This document shows, one piece after another, positions 27,187-37,800 of a stretch of DNA of 64,000 bases. The number at the start of each line of letters is the position of its first letter. Positions within the stretch are counted from its first letter, which is position 1. Origin of the DNA: Streptomyces albireticuli. GTDB taxonomy: Bacteria > Actinomycetota > Actinomycetes > Streptomycetales > Streptomycetaceae. The translations under genes were made by a program, and so were the position numbers. The notes beneath the pieces were generated by a model. That model had not been told where the DNA came from. It did not search any database and worked only from the letters and a program-made list of their open reading frames with translations. The stretch is from positions 124,001 through 188,000 of the forward strand of contig NZ_JAJQQS010000010.1 of assembly GCF_021228125.1 (NCBI RefSeq), read 5' to 3'.

Positions 27187-27717
27187 TCACCGTCCCGCGC
27201 TCTTGTGCTTGGCGCTTCCCGTGCGGGAGGCGGAGGAGGCCGAGGGGGTGCCGGGGTAGAACTTGCCGGTCATGTGGAAGAACTGGGTGCCGTTGAGGAT
27301 GGTGTCGAACGTGCGGTGCCGGGCGTAGTCCTCCACCTGGGTGACGTACACGCCGCTGATGGGTTCGTGCCAGGCCACGGCGTACTGGCAGGCCCGCAGC
27401 CGGGTCGTGGAGTAGGTGATCTGCTGGGTGAGGCCCGTCAGCGTTCCCGGGCCCTTGATCACCTTGATCGTCGCCGCCGTGGCCGAGCGGTACGTGATCG
27501 TCGTCAGGAACGGGCCCTTGCCGATCGGGGTGTCCACCCCGAAGTCCGCCGTCCATGTCTGCCCCACCGCGGGCACTGTCGTGTCCGTGTATCCCGGTCC
27601 CCGGTCGCGGCACTCGTTCGGCCTGGACGGCGGCCGGGCTTCCACGGCGGTGGCTCCGGTGACGGAGGCGGCCAGGACGAGCGGCACGGCCGTGTACGCC
27701 AGACGGGAGAACTTCAT
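27187..27717 (-). CDS. Secreted protein of unknown function
   Basis: 176 residues from ATG 27717 (GGAG seven bases upstream). A signal peptide with basic MKFSRLAY, a hydrophobic core (AVPLVLAASVTGATA) and probable cleavage after AVEA. The mature part is small, with Gly/Thr-rich strands (VGQTWTADFGVDTPIGKGP, TTITYRSATAATIKVIKGPG) and a Cys pair that could form a disulfide. The C-terminus is a Ser/Lys-rich tail. A frameshifted copy lies at 25278-25544. No known domain recognised. Confidence 0.8.
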   Translation of the reverse strand: MKFSRLAYTAVPLVLAASVTGATAVEARPPSRPNECRDRGPGYTDTTVPAVGQTWTADFGVDTPIGKGPFLTTITYRSATAATIKVIKGPGTLTGLTQQITYSTTRLRACQYAVAWHEPISGVYVTQVEDYARHRTFDTILNGTQFFHMTGKFYPGTPSASSASRTGSAKHKSAGR

Positions 27718-28050
27718 CACCAGCTCCTTCGACTGCCCTCCCGGCCACGGAATCGCGCTCCGGACCGGCTGCCTCCAGCAGTCCAGCACGCCCCCCTGCC
27801 CCCGGCGACCCGCGCGGTCCACCAAGGTGAACACTCCCACCGGCAGGTACACGGTCACGGTGGGCGACACCCGGCGTGGGCGGCTGCTGTCCGGATGGGC
27901 GGCCGAGGCAGAGGCCCGTGGCACCGTCATCCGGTGGTGCCTGCCGGGCAGAGCCACACGGTCTCAGGGGTACCGGTGTCAGGCGAACGGGCCACGGACG
28001 CGTGCAGTCGTCGCACAAGTGCGGGTGGGTTTCGCGTTGTGCTCCCGCGA
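27718..28050. other. 333 bases without a supportable gene
   Basis: Only short antisense or out-of-frame ORFs are seen. It is upstream of the secreted-protein gene and downstream of the small membrane protein, both on the minus strand, so it likely holds the secreted gene's promoter. No strong hairpin was found. Confidence 0.5.
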
Positions 28051-28230
28051 TTACCGGCGGTGCCGTGGCCGGTGGTCCAGGGCGACGGAGACGGCGAGGA
28101 GGGCGGTGCCGACGGCGTAGGCCCAGGGTGCGGGCAGGGTGAGGGCGATGAGGAAGAAGACCGTGCCCAGGGCGGCGACGGCCACTTTGAGCAGGGTGGT
28201 GCGGGTGGGTCGGCGGTCTCCGGGTTCCAC
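28051..28230 (-). CDS. Small membrane protein
   Basis: 59 residues from GTG 28230, chosen for AGGAGG nine bases upstream. An ATG at 28257 is in frame but sits within the arm of a hairpin. Two hydrophobic segments (LKVAVAALGTVFFLIALTL, WAYAVGTALLAVSVAL) suggest a two-helix inner-membrane protein, with Arg/His-rich ends. It follows the 484-residue hydrophobic protein on the same strand. No known family is recognised. Confidence 0.6.
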   Translation of the reverse strand: MEPGDRRPTRTTLLKVAVAALGTVFFLIALTLPAPWAYAVGTALLAVSVALDHRPRHRR

Positions 28231-28253
28231 CGTGCCTATCCTCCTGTTCTGCG

Positions 28254-28300
28254 GCATGACCCCGGGGCGGGGTCCTTGGGCCGTCGCCCCGGGGTCATGC
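28254..28300 (-). terminator. 16-bp hairpin, probable terminator
   Basis: A perfect 16-bp inverted repeat (28254-28269 with 28285-28300, 15-base loop), 36 bases after the stop of the 28336-29787 gene. It also covers an in-frame ATG of the small membrane protein, so it could restrict that start while leaving the GTG at 28230 free. Confidence 0.65.
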
Positions 28301-28335
28301 GCCGCCGGGCTCGGGCGAGCCCAGTGCGGCGGGGT

Positions 28336-29787
28336 TCAGCGGGCGATGATCTTGGCGAATGCCGCGAGGGACACGGTGGCGGTCTTCTTGGCCGCGGTGC
28401 CCACCGCGCCCCAGCTTCCGATGGTCTGGCCGTAGTTCGCGGTCAGGGCGGCTCCGCCGGCGACGTTCTTCTCCTGGCCCATGTCCTTGCCGGTGGCCAT
28501 CTCGATGACCAGCGGGATTTGGGTGGAGAGGTTGACCGAGCCCTGGAGGACCTTTCCGGTGAGCTTCCCGGCGGACGCGGAGGCGCCGACGGCCTTGGCG
28601 CCCTTGGTGCCGATGTAGTCGAAGATCTTGGCGGCGTCGGCGGCGCCGGTGCCGCCGGTCTCGGCGAGGAAGATCAGCCCGGCCCTGCGGGTGGCGACCT
28701 GGGCCCTGAACACCGCCTTGGAGCCGGCGCCGATGTGGGTGAGGACGGCTTTGCCCGATCTGATGCTCTTGGCGATGGCGCCGATGGCGGGCAGGGCGGC
28801 GAGCGCGTCGGCGCCCAGGCCGACGATCGTGGCCGCGTCCCAGTCGCCCTTGAGCGCGGCGTCCGTGGTGTGAGCGGCGAGGGCGCCGATCGCGGTGACC
28901 GCGGCGATCGGGCCGGCGATGGGGGTGAACACCGGTATCAGGGCCAGGGCGCCGGCAACGGCGGAGACGATGCCGAGGACGTCCCCGAAGGCAGCCCAGA
29001 AGTTGCTGTCCTCCTGCTCGTCGGCCGCCTTGCGGGCGGCCTCCGCCTTCAGGTACTCGAACTCCTGGCCGCGGGTCTCGATGAGCCGGGTGAACTCGCG
29101 GTCGGTGAGCAGGCACTGGAGCTGGAGCTCGGCCTGCAGGGCCAGCGCCGTGTCGACAAGGTCGTACAGGCGCCCGTCCTTGATCCACTCCCGGGGGTAG
29201 CTGCGGTCGGTGAGCCGGAAGTACACGGCTCGAACCCATTCCCCGGTCCCATCCCCGTCGTAGCCCATGTCCAGGGACGGGACCATACCGAGGCAACGGG
29301 TGACGGCGGGATGCTGGAAAGCGATCACGCCCTTGGCTGCCGGGAAGATGCCGGTGTCCTGGTCCCAGCCGAACTCCAGCAGGTACTTCTGCTGCTCCTC
29401 CAGCGAACTGAATTCGGTCCGGGGACTGGAGGGGGCCTTGGCTATCCTGGCCTTATCGGTCTCCTTGGGCAGGAATTCGATGAACTCCTTCAGCTGCTTC
29501 TCGACCTGCGAGCCGCGGGAGGCGTAAGCACCGAGCTCACGGTCGAGGCGCTTGAGCGCGGAGACGACCTGGTCGCGCTGGAAGATGTACATGCGCAGGA
29601 GCTGGTCGATCCGGTACTTGTCCTCAGGGCGCAGAGCCCCGAGTTCCCAGCCCCAGACCTCCATGGCGTCCTTGGGGTCTTCGGTGTACCTGCGCAATTC
29701 GGTCTGAACGTTGGAGACGATCTGGTCATGAGTCGGCTCGTAGCCCAGGGTCGGCAGATCGACGTAGAACGCACCCATGTCAGGCAT
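28336..29787 (-). CDS. Large protein with a hydrophobic Ala/Gly segment, function unknown
   Basis: 484 residues from ATG 29787 (AGAGGA seven bases upstream). The N-terminal 250 residues are soluble and helical, with charged segments (RRYTEDPKDAMEVWGWE, EKQLKEFIEFLPKETDKA). Residues 265-320 are long and hydrophobic: GDVLGIVSAVAGALALIPVF, GPIAAVTAIGALAAHTTDAAL, then GLGADALAALPAIGAIA. Such segments are common in pore-forming or toxin-carrier proteins but are not diagnostic. The C-terminus is Ala/Lys-rich. It follows a 209-residue gene by 19 bases in the same operon, below a giant LamG protein. I do not recognise a family. Confidence 0.7.
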   Translation of the reverse strand: MPDMGAFYVDLPTLGYEPTHDQIVSNVQTELRRYTEDPKDAMEVWGWELGALRPEDKYRIDQLLRMYIFQRDQVVSALKRLDRELGAYASRGSQVEKQLKEFIEFLPKETDKARIAKAPSSPRTEFSSLEEQQKYLLEFGWDQDTGIFPAAKGVIAFQHPAVTRCLGMVPSLDMGYDGDGTGEWVRAVYFRLTDRSYPREWIKDGRLYDLVDTALALQAELQLQCLLTDREFTRLIETRGQEFEYLKAEAARKAADEQEDSNFWAAFGDVLGIVSAVAGALALIPVFTPIAGPIAAVTAIGALAAHTTDAALKGDWDAATIVGLGADALAALPAIGAIAKSIRSGKAVLTHIGAGSKAVFRAQVATRRAGLIFLAETGGTGAADAAKIFDYIGTKGAKAVGASASAGKLTGKVLQGSVNLSTQIPLVIEMATGKDMGQEKNVAGGAALTANYGQTIGSWGAVGTAAKKTATVSLAAFAKIIAR

Positions 29788-29806
29788 GGATTGTCCTCTT
29801 TCCTGG

Positions 29807-30436
29807 TCAGGCCGCGGTGGCCGTGCCGAAGGTGATGGTGCGGCAGACCTCGGCGAGGATCTCCACGCAGGAGTTCCAGTCGGCGAGGTTCTCCGTGGCG
29901 ATGGCGAAGTCGGCCATCGCCAGGCGGCCGGGGATCGGCACGAACGTGTGCAGCTGGCGCACCACCGTGGGGCCGCCACCGTCGCCGAGGAGGTTGACCG
30001 GGCGTTCGACCTTGCGTTCCTCGGTCATCAGTACCGCGGGCCCGGCCGCGAGGCGGACCACACCGACCTCGGCGTCCGGGTAGATGGCGCCCATGGTGCG
30101 TGCCAGGCGGTGGACGGTCTGCTCGTTGGACAGCTCGGCGGGGCGGGCGGTGACGGTCAGGACCACCGATGCCACGCCCACCCCGGGCTTCGCCTTCTCC
30201 GGCCGGTACATCAGCGTGCCCGCGTAGACGGCACCCGCGGCGGACAGCAGCTCGTACATCGACTGCTGGGTGAGGACCGCGTGCGCGACCTCCTCCTTCG
30301 ACGCCCCCGGGGCGGCTGTCTTCAGCCGGTCGATAAGCCGGTTGGTGTTCACCTCCGCCGAGGCGGAGAAGTCGATGGCGGTGAATTCCTTGGGGACCTG
30401 GAAACTCAAGGGCAGATCGATCGTGGCATCAGGCAT
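29807..30436 (-). CDS. Unknown protein, operon partner of the hydrophobic protein
   Basis: 209 residues from ATG 30436 (GGAGGAG well placed). It is soluble, with alpha/beta character: MPDATIDLPLSFQVPKEF, then helices (NTNRLIDRLKTAAPG, AHAVLTQQSMYELL), strands (SVVLTVTARPA, EVGVVRLAAGPAVLM), and an ENLADWNSCVEILAEVCRTI end. It is 19 bases upstream of the 484-residue gene, so the two are likely made together. Function unknown. A small hairpin at 30451-30471 (8-bp arms CCGGCTCG/CGAGCCGG) sits just ahead of its ribosome site. Confidence 0.7.
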   Translation of the reverse strand: MPDATIDLPLSFQVPKEFTAIDFSASAEVNTNRLIDRLKTAAPGASKEEVAHAVLTQQSMYELLSAAGAVYAGTLMYRPEKAKPGVGVASVVLTVTARPAELSNEQTVHRLARTMGAIYPDAEVGVVRLAAGPAVLMTEERKVERPVNLLGDGGGPTVVRQLHTFVPIPGRLAMADFAIATENLADWNSCVEILAEVCRTITFGTATAA

Positions 30437-30471
30437 GGCAGGCCGCTCCTCCGGCTCGGGAAACGAGCCGG

Positions 30472-31203
30472 CTCCCTGATGGCGGCCGGCCCGCCCGCCA
30501 TGATCAACGGCAAGGGGCGGCCGCCGACGCCTCTCATGACCGTCCGGCCCCTCAGCTGGCGCAAACCATCCCCCGCTTCACCACGCCTGGACCGGATTCG
30601 CCCACCCTCAACACGACCATGCACACTTCAAAATGGCTGGATCGAACATCACCCACATGGACTACACGAGGCATCCGAAGCCCCGCCCCGCCGGTCAGCA
30701 GGGAAAGACGGCAGGGAGGCGCCACCGGCCTTCACCGCAACGCCCCCTGCCCCTCGCGGCGGCCGCCACCCTCCTCCCGCTGCCCCATCGGCTACTGCTT
30801 GTACTCCTGCTGACCGTCCCGATCACCGAATCCATCTCGCCATACGCCGGCAGGACAACCGCCACCCGAAGACCACCGCCGTGATCACCACATTCCAAAG
30901 CCGCGCCACTGCGGGAGACGGCGTCCTCTTCAGCGGCGGCCGATGCGACCTGGTCGCCTCCGCCCACCCGGAGGCCTTCGCCCACCCCCCCGGCCCGGGA
31001 ACAGCCAGGACGGCCGCCGAACGCGGCACCCTGGACAACCTCCCCGCCGACGCGACCCTCCTCAACCAGCGCCTCGCCCGCGCGCCCCGCGTCCGGCACA
31101 TCACCTGCCGCCACCTCTCCACCGGCTCCCGCCAGGCCGGCGCCCGCACAGCCGCGTCCCAGGAACAGGCCCTCACCCGCGCCGGCCTCTCCCCGGCCCA
31201 CCA
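30472..31203. other. Poorly coding stretch with two weak ORFs
   Basis: 732 bases between the operon start and the VOC remnant. Two overlapping plus-strand ORFs exist: 30657-30884 (MDYTRHPKPR, one hydrophobic segment LLLVLLLTVPI) and, coupled by GTGA at 30881, a frame VITTFQSRATAGDGVLFSGG that runs to near 31200. They have no ribosome sites I would trust and no recognised domains. They may be remnants. Confidence 0.35.
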
Positions 31204-31484
31204 CTACACCGTCCGCAGCTTGGAGATCACCGGAACGCCGCGGGAGGCGAGCTCGGCGACGGCCTGGTCGAGGCTCTGGTCGACGATGAAACACAGGTCG
31301 CCGCTGCCAGGGGTGGGGCGTTCGGCCTGGGGCTCGGATTCCCGGCCCGATCGATGCAGGTTGATCTTGCTGTGGCCGAAGGTGACAGCGCGACCCCCGC
31401 CGTCGAACGTGACCTCCCGCATGGCAACGGTGGCGTCGATGTCCCTGACCGTCAGGACGAGATGATCGAGCCGGCGACACGCAT
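31204..31484 (-). pseudogene. VOC/glyoxalase-family remnant
   Basis: Minus strand. ATG 31484 starts MRVA; after a missing base the sequence continues as the VOC N-terminus (RLDHLVLTVRDIDAT) one frame over. Then DIDAT runs straight into MREVTFDGGGRAVTFG, without the usual CAFYERVLG segment, so about ten residues are deleted. KINLHRSG and PGSGDLCFI remain. The frame ends soon after GVPVI, with no C-terminal half (DPDGN). The gene is a broken VOC protein lacking the metal-binding halves. Confidence 0.75.
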
Positions 31485-31524
31485 GTCGACCCCCATTTTC
31501 GGGCGTACCTATATGAACAGGACA

Positions 31525-31723
31525 AGGCCGGCAGGTAGCAGCGGCCCTCATCGACATGCTCTTCGCACTCGGCGACACCGAGCAGATCCGCGCCCGTCGA
31601 GAAATACGTGCGGCAGGGGCCGACCGCGTCGCCGTGCAGGTTGTCGTGGACCGGCAGGGCCTGACCGAGCTCCGGCGACAGCGGCGCGAACCGGCCGAGG
31701 CGCTACCGCTCAGCAGAACGTAG
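31525..31723 (+). pseudogene. LLM F420 oxidoreductase C-terminal remnant
   Basis: The plus-strand frame ending at TAG 31723 reads AALIDMLFALGDTEQIRARR, AAGADRVAVQVVV, LTELRRQRREPAEALPL. This closely follows the C-terminus of the LLM enzyme at 25607-26479 (DALVALGDGQQI, KAGADHVAVQII, QYRELAQALPL). The N-terminal barrel is missing and no start is seen. It is a truncated copy. Confidence 0.75.
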
Positions 31724-31762
31724 AGACGAGAACCAGCAGTCCGGCCACGCATGCGACCACCG

Positions 31763-31794
31763 GTGTCCCGGCCGTACGGTGACGGCCGGGACAC
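31763..31794 (-). terminator. Hairpin terminator after the LamG gene
   Basis: A perfect 13-bp inverted repeat (GTGTCCCGGCCGT, 31763-31775, with 31782-31794) and a 6-base loop, 13 bases past the stop of the minus-strand LamG gene. It could work for both directions. Confidence 0.7.
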
Positions 31795-31807
31795 GGAAGC
31801 GGGTGGC

Positions 31808-34800
31808 TCAGGGCTGGATGTCGTAGTAGCGGGCGAAGAAGTCGATCACCTCATCCTCATGCGGGGCAAGTTCGGGGAGCTGTTCCCTGATCGCTCCCCG
31901 TACGGCCCGGGCCATCGACCGGTGGTCGTGCAGGTGGGGTTTGACGAAGGGGTCCAGTCGGCGGATCAGTTCGTAGCTGCTGGAGATCCTCTCGGCGGCC
32001 ATGGCCCGTTCCAGCGCCGGGGCGTCGTCCGGGAGGGCGTCGGGGAGCTGACGGCTGACGAAGGTGACCCGGTGCAGGACGCGCCAGCACGGCGGCTTGG
32101 TCTCCGACTGCCGGGCCTGCCGCAGGGCCGCCGCGTTGGGGTCGGAGCTCTTGAGCCAGGCCGGGTCGACGACCTTCCCGTAGAGGTCCTCGAAGTTCTC
32201 CTTGTCGGAGTCCAGGTAGAAGGTCATGAACCGGTAGGCGTTGACGCGGCCCTTGACCTCGACCGGCTTGCCGTTCTCGTAGACCGGGTCGGGGTCCTTG
32301 CCCGGATCCTTGCTCCCCTGGGCCACGGCGTACTTCTGCATGTCGCCGGGAGGATCGCACTTGACCGTGAGGCTGAACGAGCGCGTGGACTCCTTGCTGC
32401 GGGAACGGGTCCGGGTGAGGCTGCCGCCCAGCGAGGCGTCCAGATGGAGTTCGGCGCCGATCCCGAAGATCTTCACGCCGGTGCCGAAGGACACCCCGGC
32501 GCGGCCGGCGAAGTTGTACGAACCTGTGGTGGTCTCGGTGACCGCGTCCGCGCCCTGGGTGCTCTCGGCGAAGAACCCTCCGTCGGCCGTCCACACATAG
32601 GTGTTGGCGATGTTGCGGCGGGCGACGGACCGCGCCGCCCCCGCGGCATCGCGCCGGGCGGGATCGTCGGGCTTGCGGGCCGACCCCATGAAGTCGTCAA
32701 GCAGCTTGCGCGCCTGGGCAGCGGTGGGGTCCTCGGCGGCGGTCTCGGTGGAGACGGACTCGTAGTACGCCTGGTGGCGCTGCTCCTCCTCGATGAGCCG
32801 CCGCTTGAGGGCGTAGGCCTCGCGGGGCTTGAAGTAGCTGAACTCGCCGTCATCGGCGGCGTCGGCGTAGTCCGGGTCGAGGATCTTGCCCGCCTTGAGC
32901 TTCCCCGTGGCATCCGCCCTCTCGCGCATGCCGACGGTGCCGTCGAGGGTTCCCTGCTTGACGTAGCGGGGGTTGATCGCGAAGGGCAGCAGGTTCCAGT
33001 CCCGCGGGATGTCCGGGTTGGGCAGCATGCGGTACGACACCAGCGCACCGTTGTGGACCAGGCGCAGGGCGAAGACGTCGGCGGTCTCGGACTGCACGAG
33101 GGCGTAGCCGGTGTTGGAGGGCTGGAACCGGCGGCCGCCCTCGGGGTCGATCTGGGCCCCGGGGTCGTCGCTCTCCCAGCCGCCCGAGAGTCCCACCGTG
33201 GTGGCGCGTGTGGTCTCGGTCTCCCGGGATATGTCGGTCTGGTGCCCCCAGGCGTTGGAGAACTCCAGGTTGCCGGAGACGCCGAGGGAGGCGCCGCCCT
33301 CGGCGACCGGCTTGGCGATGCCGAAGCCGAGCGGTGCGCTGATGAGCAGGGTGTTGACATCCACTTCGTGGGTGAGCGCCAGCGCGTAGGTCATGTCCAC
33401 GCTGCTCTGGCGCGAGGAGGACAGGGTGTGGACCGTCTTGTCCGCCTGGGTGAACTCCACTGAGGAGGTGTTGATGTAGCTGAGGTTGCGGGGGTTCTTG
33501 GTGGCCACCAGGTTCTCGGACGGCACCGGGGGCGCCCCCTCGATGTAGCCGATGACCTGCGGGTCGAACTGGACCTGGCCGACCCATTCGGTGGTCAGGT
33601 CGCCGATCTTGAAGCCGGTGACCAGGTGCCAGCGGCCGTCGTGGAGGTAGCCGTAGCAGCGTTTGAGCACTCCCCGGGTGCTGCCGTCGGGCAGCCGTTG
33701 CAGGTCGGAGTACTCGGCGACCGCGGGCACCCCGTCGATCCGCCGGAGGTATCCGGGTTGTCCGGTGGCGAAGGCGGTGCGGACCTCGGGCATGTCCGCG
33801 GAGACCGGGGCCGACGACATCGTGGGCTGCGGCCGGCCGTCCGCGGGCAGCGGCAGGTCGCAGCCGCGCGGGCCGTTGTCGATCAGTGCCGTGGCACCGG
33901 GCTCGGTGGAGGCGTCGTCGAAGGAGTAGTAGGCCAGCAAGTCCTCCTTCTCCCCCTTGAGCCGGGTGAAGAGGCTGTCCTGGATCTGCTCCTCGGTCCG
34001 AGCGGTGCGCCAGACGCGGACCTCGTCCAGGGTTCCGCTGAAGCGGCCCCAGATGCCCTTCTTCTCGACGGCGCGGCCGCCGAGCGCGAACTGCTGCGCG
34101 CCGTACCCCACCTCACCGAGGGCCTTGGCCTGGTTGAGCGGCTCGCTGGGAACGGGCCGGCCGTCGATGTAGAGCTGGAAGGCGCTGCCCCGCGGGTCCG
34201 GGTTCTTCGTCCACTCCGCGTGCCGCAGCTTCGCCGGGTGCGCGTCGCGCTCGTCCCGGGCGGTGGCGCCCTCGTTCTCCTCGAAGCGCCAGTGGGCGAC
34301 GAGCCCCTGCTCACGCCGGCCCAGCCCCTTGCCGTGGCAGTTGACCGGACGGTCCGTGTTCCAGATCCGCACCTCGCTGATGTCACCGGCGAAGTGGTAC
34401 GGCTCCTGGCGCTCCCAGCCGCAGCCGAGCTCCAGCGCCGACTCCGTGCCCAGCGGCGCCTCCACCCGGATGCGTGTGCTGCCCGCGGGCTGCCCGTCGA
34501 GGGTGAAGGAGATGTCGAAGTAATGGCGCGTGCTCATGCCCTTGACGGCCGGGAAGGTGAGGGTCGAGGGCTTGCCGTCGGGGCCGGTGGCCTGGACGGT
34601 GGTCTGGCCCTTGTCCTCCACCATCTCGCGGCCGGCCTTGCGGACCACGGCGACACGGTGACACCTGCCGGGGACCACCTTGGCGCTGGAGCAGGCCCGC
34701 ACGATGGTCCCGTCGCCGAGTTCCATCGCCAGGGCGAGCAGCCCGTCCTCCGCGATCGTCAGCTGGTAGGGGACCCCGCCCCCGTCACCGGAGGCCAGCC

Positions 34801-37800
34801 GCCCCTTGGACACCAGCCCCTGGCGCCGGCCGAGTGCGTCGGTGCGGAAAAAGACCTCCAGCGTGAGGTCGCCCTTGAGATCCAGGTCGTCCGCGTGCTC
34901 GACCTCCAGCGAGGCCTGGCCGTCCAGTCGCACGGCCCACGACTGGCCGTAGACCGCGGCGATGTGCGTCCACCGCGCGTCCGGGACGGGATCGAGCCCG
35001 GCCACGAAGCGGTCGCCGACGCCGACGACGGGACGTCGGCCCGTGTCCACGCCGGGTCCGGCCGCCGCCGCACCGTCCTTGCCCGTGGTGGGGCGGCTCA
35101 GCGCCAGGACGTACTGCGAATCGGGGACGTTGGCCAGGACGATCGGGGCCCTCACGTCACCGCCCTCGGGACGGACCCACGCCTCCAGCGTCAGGTCGCT
35201 GGGCGCACGGACGGACCCCAGCCGGTCGTCGGGCAGCCGCAGCGGCTTCGTCTGCGGCCCGAAGAACAGGGCTCGGCCGGGCGTCTCACCCCACCAGGCG
35301 GCGGGGCGGCCCTTGGCGAGGTCGGTGGCCTTGCCGTCCGGTACCGCGGCGGAGGGGCCGACCACGGCGGCCGTCACCCAACGCGCGCCGTGGACGGCGG
35401 TGGCGCCGGGACGGCTGAGCCGCACGAGGGAGGGATCGTAGGCGATGAGCTCCACGGCGGTGCCGGTCGGTACGACGGGGGCAGTGGAGGTATCGGTGGA
35501 GGCGGAAGTCAGCGCGAGCTGCGTCGCGCCTTCCGCGGCCTTGGCGGACACGGCGTACACCTGGCCGCCGAGCCGCAGCAGACTCCCGGCCCCCAGCGGC
35601 TGGTTCGTACCGCCGGCGGTGAGCGTCAATGTGCCGGCGGACAGTGAGTCGGTCGTTCCCACCACGACGGCGCTGCCGCGGACACCGGTGAGGATGTCGG
35701 CGAAGTGATCGGCCCGGCGCGGCATCAGCGGCCACACCTCCTCCTCGGCCCCGGTGCCGTCGGAGAGGGTGCGGCGGAGCGTCACCGTGCACCGGTCGGG
35801 GAAGGATCCGACCGTGTCCGGTCCGACCTCGACGGTGACCTGGGCCAGGTCGAAGGCCGCGTCCCGGGCAGTCAGCCGGATCTTGGACCGGCTGGTGAGG
35901 GTCAGGTCCTTGGCGGCGCGCGCGACATCGGTGCCGTAGTAGGCGGAGGTGAAGCCGTCTTCGGCGTCACGGAAGTACAGCCCCAGGTGTCCCGCGCCGC
36001 TCTCGGACAGGACCGGCGCCTTGGACCCACGGGTGAAGGTGAGCAGGGCGCCGGAGTAGCCCAGGCCACGGTGGTCCTGGCCGAGGAAGGGCATCGGCAG
36101 GGACGGGGTGCTGCGACCGCTGAGCCCGCTGGTGAGCCGGCCGAGCTCCTCCCGCTTCGCGGCCAGCTCCTCCTCGTAGAGGTCGAGGTCCATCTGGAGG
36201 AAGTCGTAGCCGTCGCGCAGGTCGCGCGCCGTGTCCAGTCGCTCCTCGAGCAGGCGGAGCTCACGCTTGCCTTCGATCCGCCGGTAGTCGGTGATCTCCA
36301 CGCTGGGGACGTTGCTGCGGCTCTCGTCCGGCTTGTCCATGAGCACGAGAACCGGTCGGTTCTCGCGTACGGCCACTGCCATGCCCTTGAAGTAAAGGGC
36401 GTAGCGACCGTCCTCGACCGGCACGACGCGGACAGGCGAGTGCCCATCGCTGCTCAGCATCAGCTTCTTTTGATCGGCCTTCAGCGCCTTCATGGCCGAG
36501 CGGCTGAACAGCTCCCAGCTCTCTCGGTGTCCATTCGCCGCCCACAAGGCAGCCTCGTCGAAGGGGTCCGGTCGCAGGACGAGTTCGTCCCGACCCTTCG
36601 CGTCCTTCGACACGGCCAGGTACTGGCGCTCACCCGAGCTGTTCTCACCGAAGCCGATGACGAACGCGCCCATGTCGAAGGGGTTGCTTGTCCGCGGGGA
36701 GTGCCCGTCGAGCCGCCGCTTCAGGCGATCCCGCTTCTTCGTCAGCGCCTTGAAGTTCGCGTCCTCACTGTCGCTCTCCGCTTGCTTCCGCGCCGCGCGG
36801 ATCTCCTCCAGCTCCCCTTCCAGCTCTCCGATCGCCTGACGGAGGGTGTCGGCCTCCTGCGGGTCGTCCGGCTTCGTCGTCTCCCCGATGCCCGGCAGAT
36901 CCAGCACGTCGGGCACCTGGGCCAGGCGGCCCTCGCGCGAGACGGCGAAGTCCAGTGCCGCAAGACAGCCCTCGCCGCCACCCTCCGCCGTTTCCGTCGG
37001 CTCCGTCGGCTCCGTCGCAAAGGTCAGCAGGACCCGGGCGTGCCGCTTCACCGGCTTGGCCTCACCCCCGTGACCGGTGACGGCCTGTTCCTGCTGGTGG
37101 TACAGCGCCGCCGTCAGCCCATCACCGACCGTGCGGCCCGGCAGTCGGAAGCTGTCCTTGCGGATCCCGGGGTGGTCGGCGACCGGTGCCTGTGAGGTGA
37201 CCCAGCCGACCGACCCCAGAAGGGTGCCGTCGAGGCCGTGCGTCGTCTGGTCGTAGACGGTCGCACCGGAGCCGTCGTCGCAGCGCAGGTACGCCGCCAG
37301 GCCCGGTTCGTCACCCACCAGGCGAAACGTCCGGTCCTGCGCCAGCTCATCGGCGCCGCGGGCGCGCGTCCACAGCCGTATCTCGTCGAGCTCGCCGGAG
37401 TAGAAGCCGGCCGGGGCGCCGTCGTCGCCCGTGGTGGCACCGATCAGCAGCCGCGTGGCGCTCTCCGAGGCGGGAGCCAGCTCCTGGGGGTCACCGCTCT
37501 GCACGCCGTCGACGAAGAACGTGGCCCGCTCGCCGTCGTACACCACCGCCACATGGGTGGGGACGCCCGAGTCCGGGACCCGCGAGGCGGAGACCCCCTC
37601 GCCGCCGGCCTCGGGGTGGCGCAGCCGCAACTCACCGGACGCGGCGAAGGCGAGCTCCACCACGCCCTTGCCCGTGTCCGCGGACAGCAGTGTGGCGGCT
37701 TCGTCGCTCGTCCTGCGTATCCACGCCTCGACCGTGTACGGCCCCTTGCCCAGCGGAATCCCCTCGGGCACTGGAATCTCCACGCGGGACTCACCGGTGG

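Noticed and set aside
26794..29835. 1,013-codon plus-strand ORF
   Set aside because: It spans several minus-strand genes and the junctions between them, without motifs or a ribosome site.
31751..37195. Very long plus-strand ORFs (up to 673 codons) opposite the LamG gene
   Set aside because: They are the GC-bias mirror frames of the minus-strand gene. The minus frame has recognisable LamG motifs and a good ribosome site.
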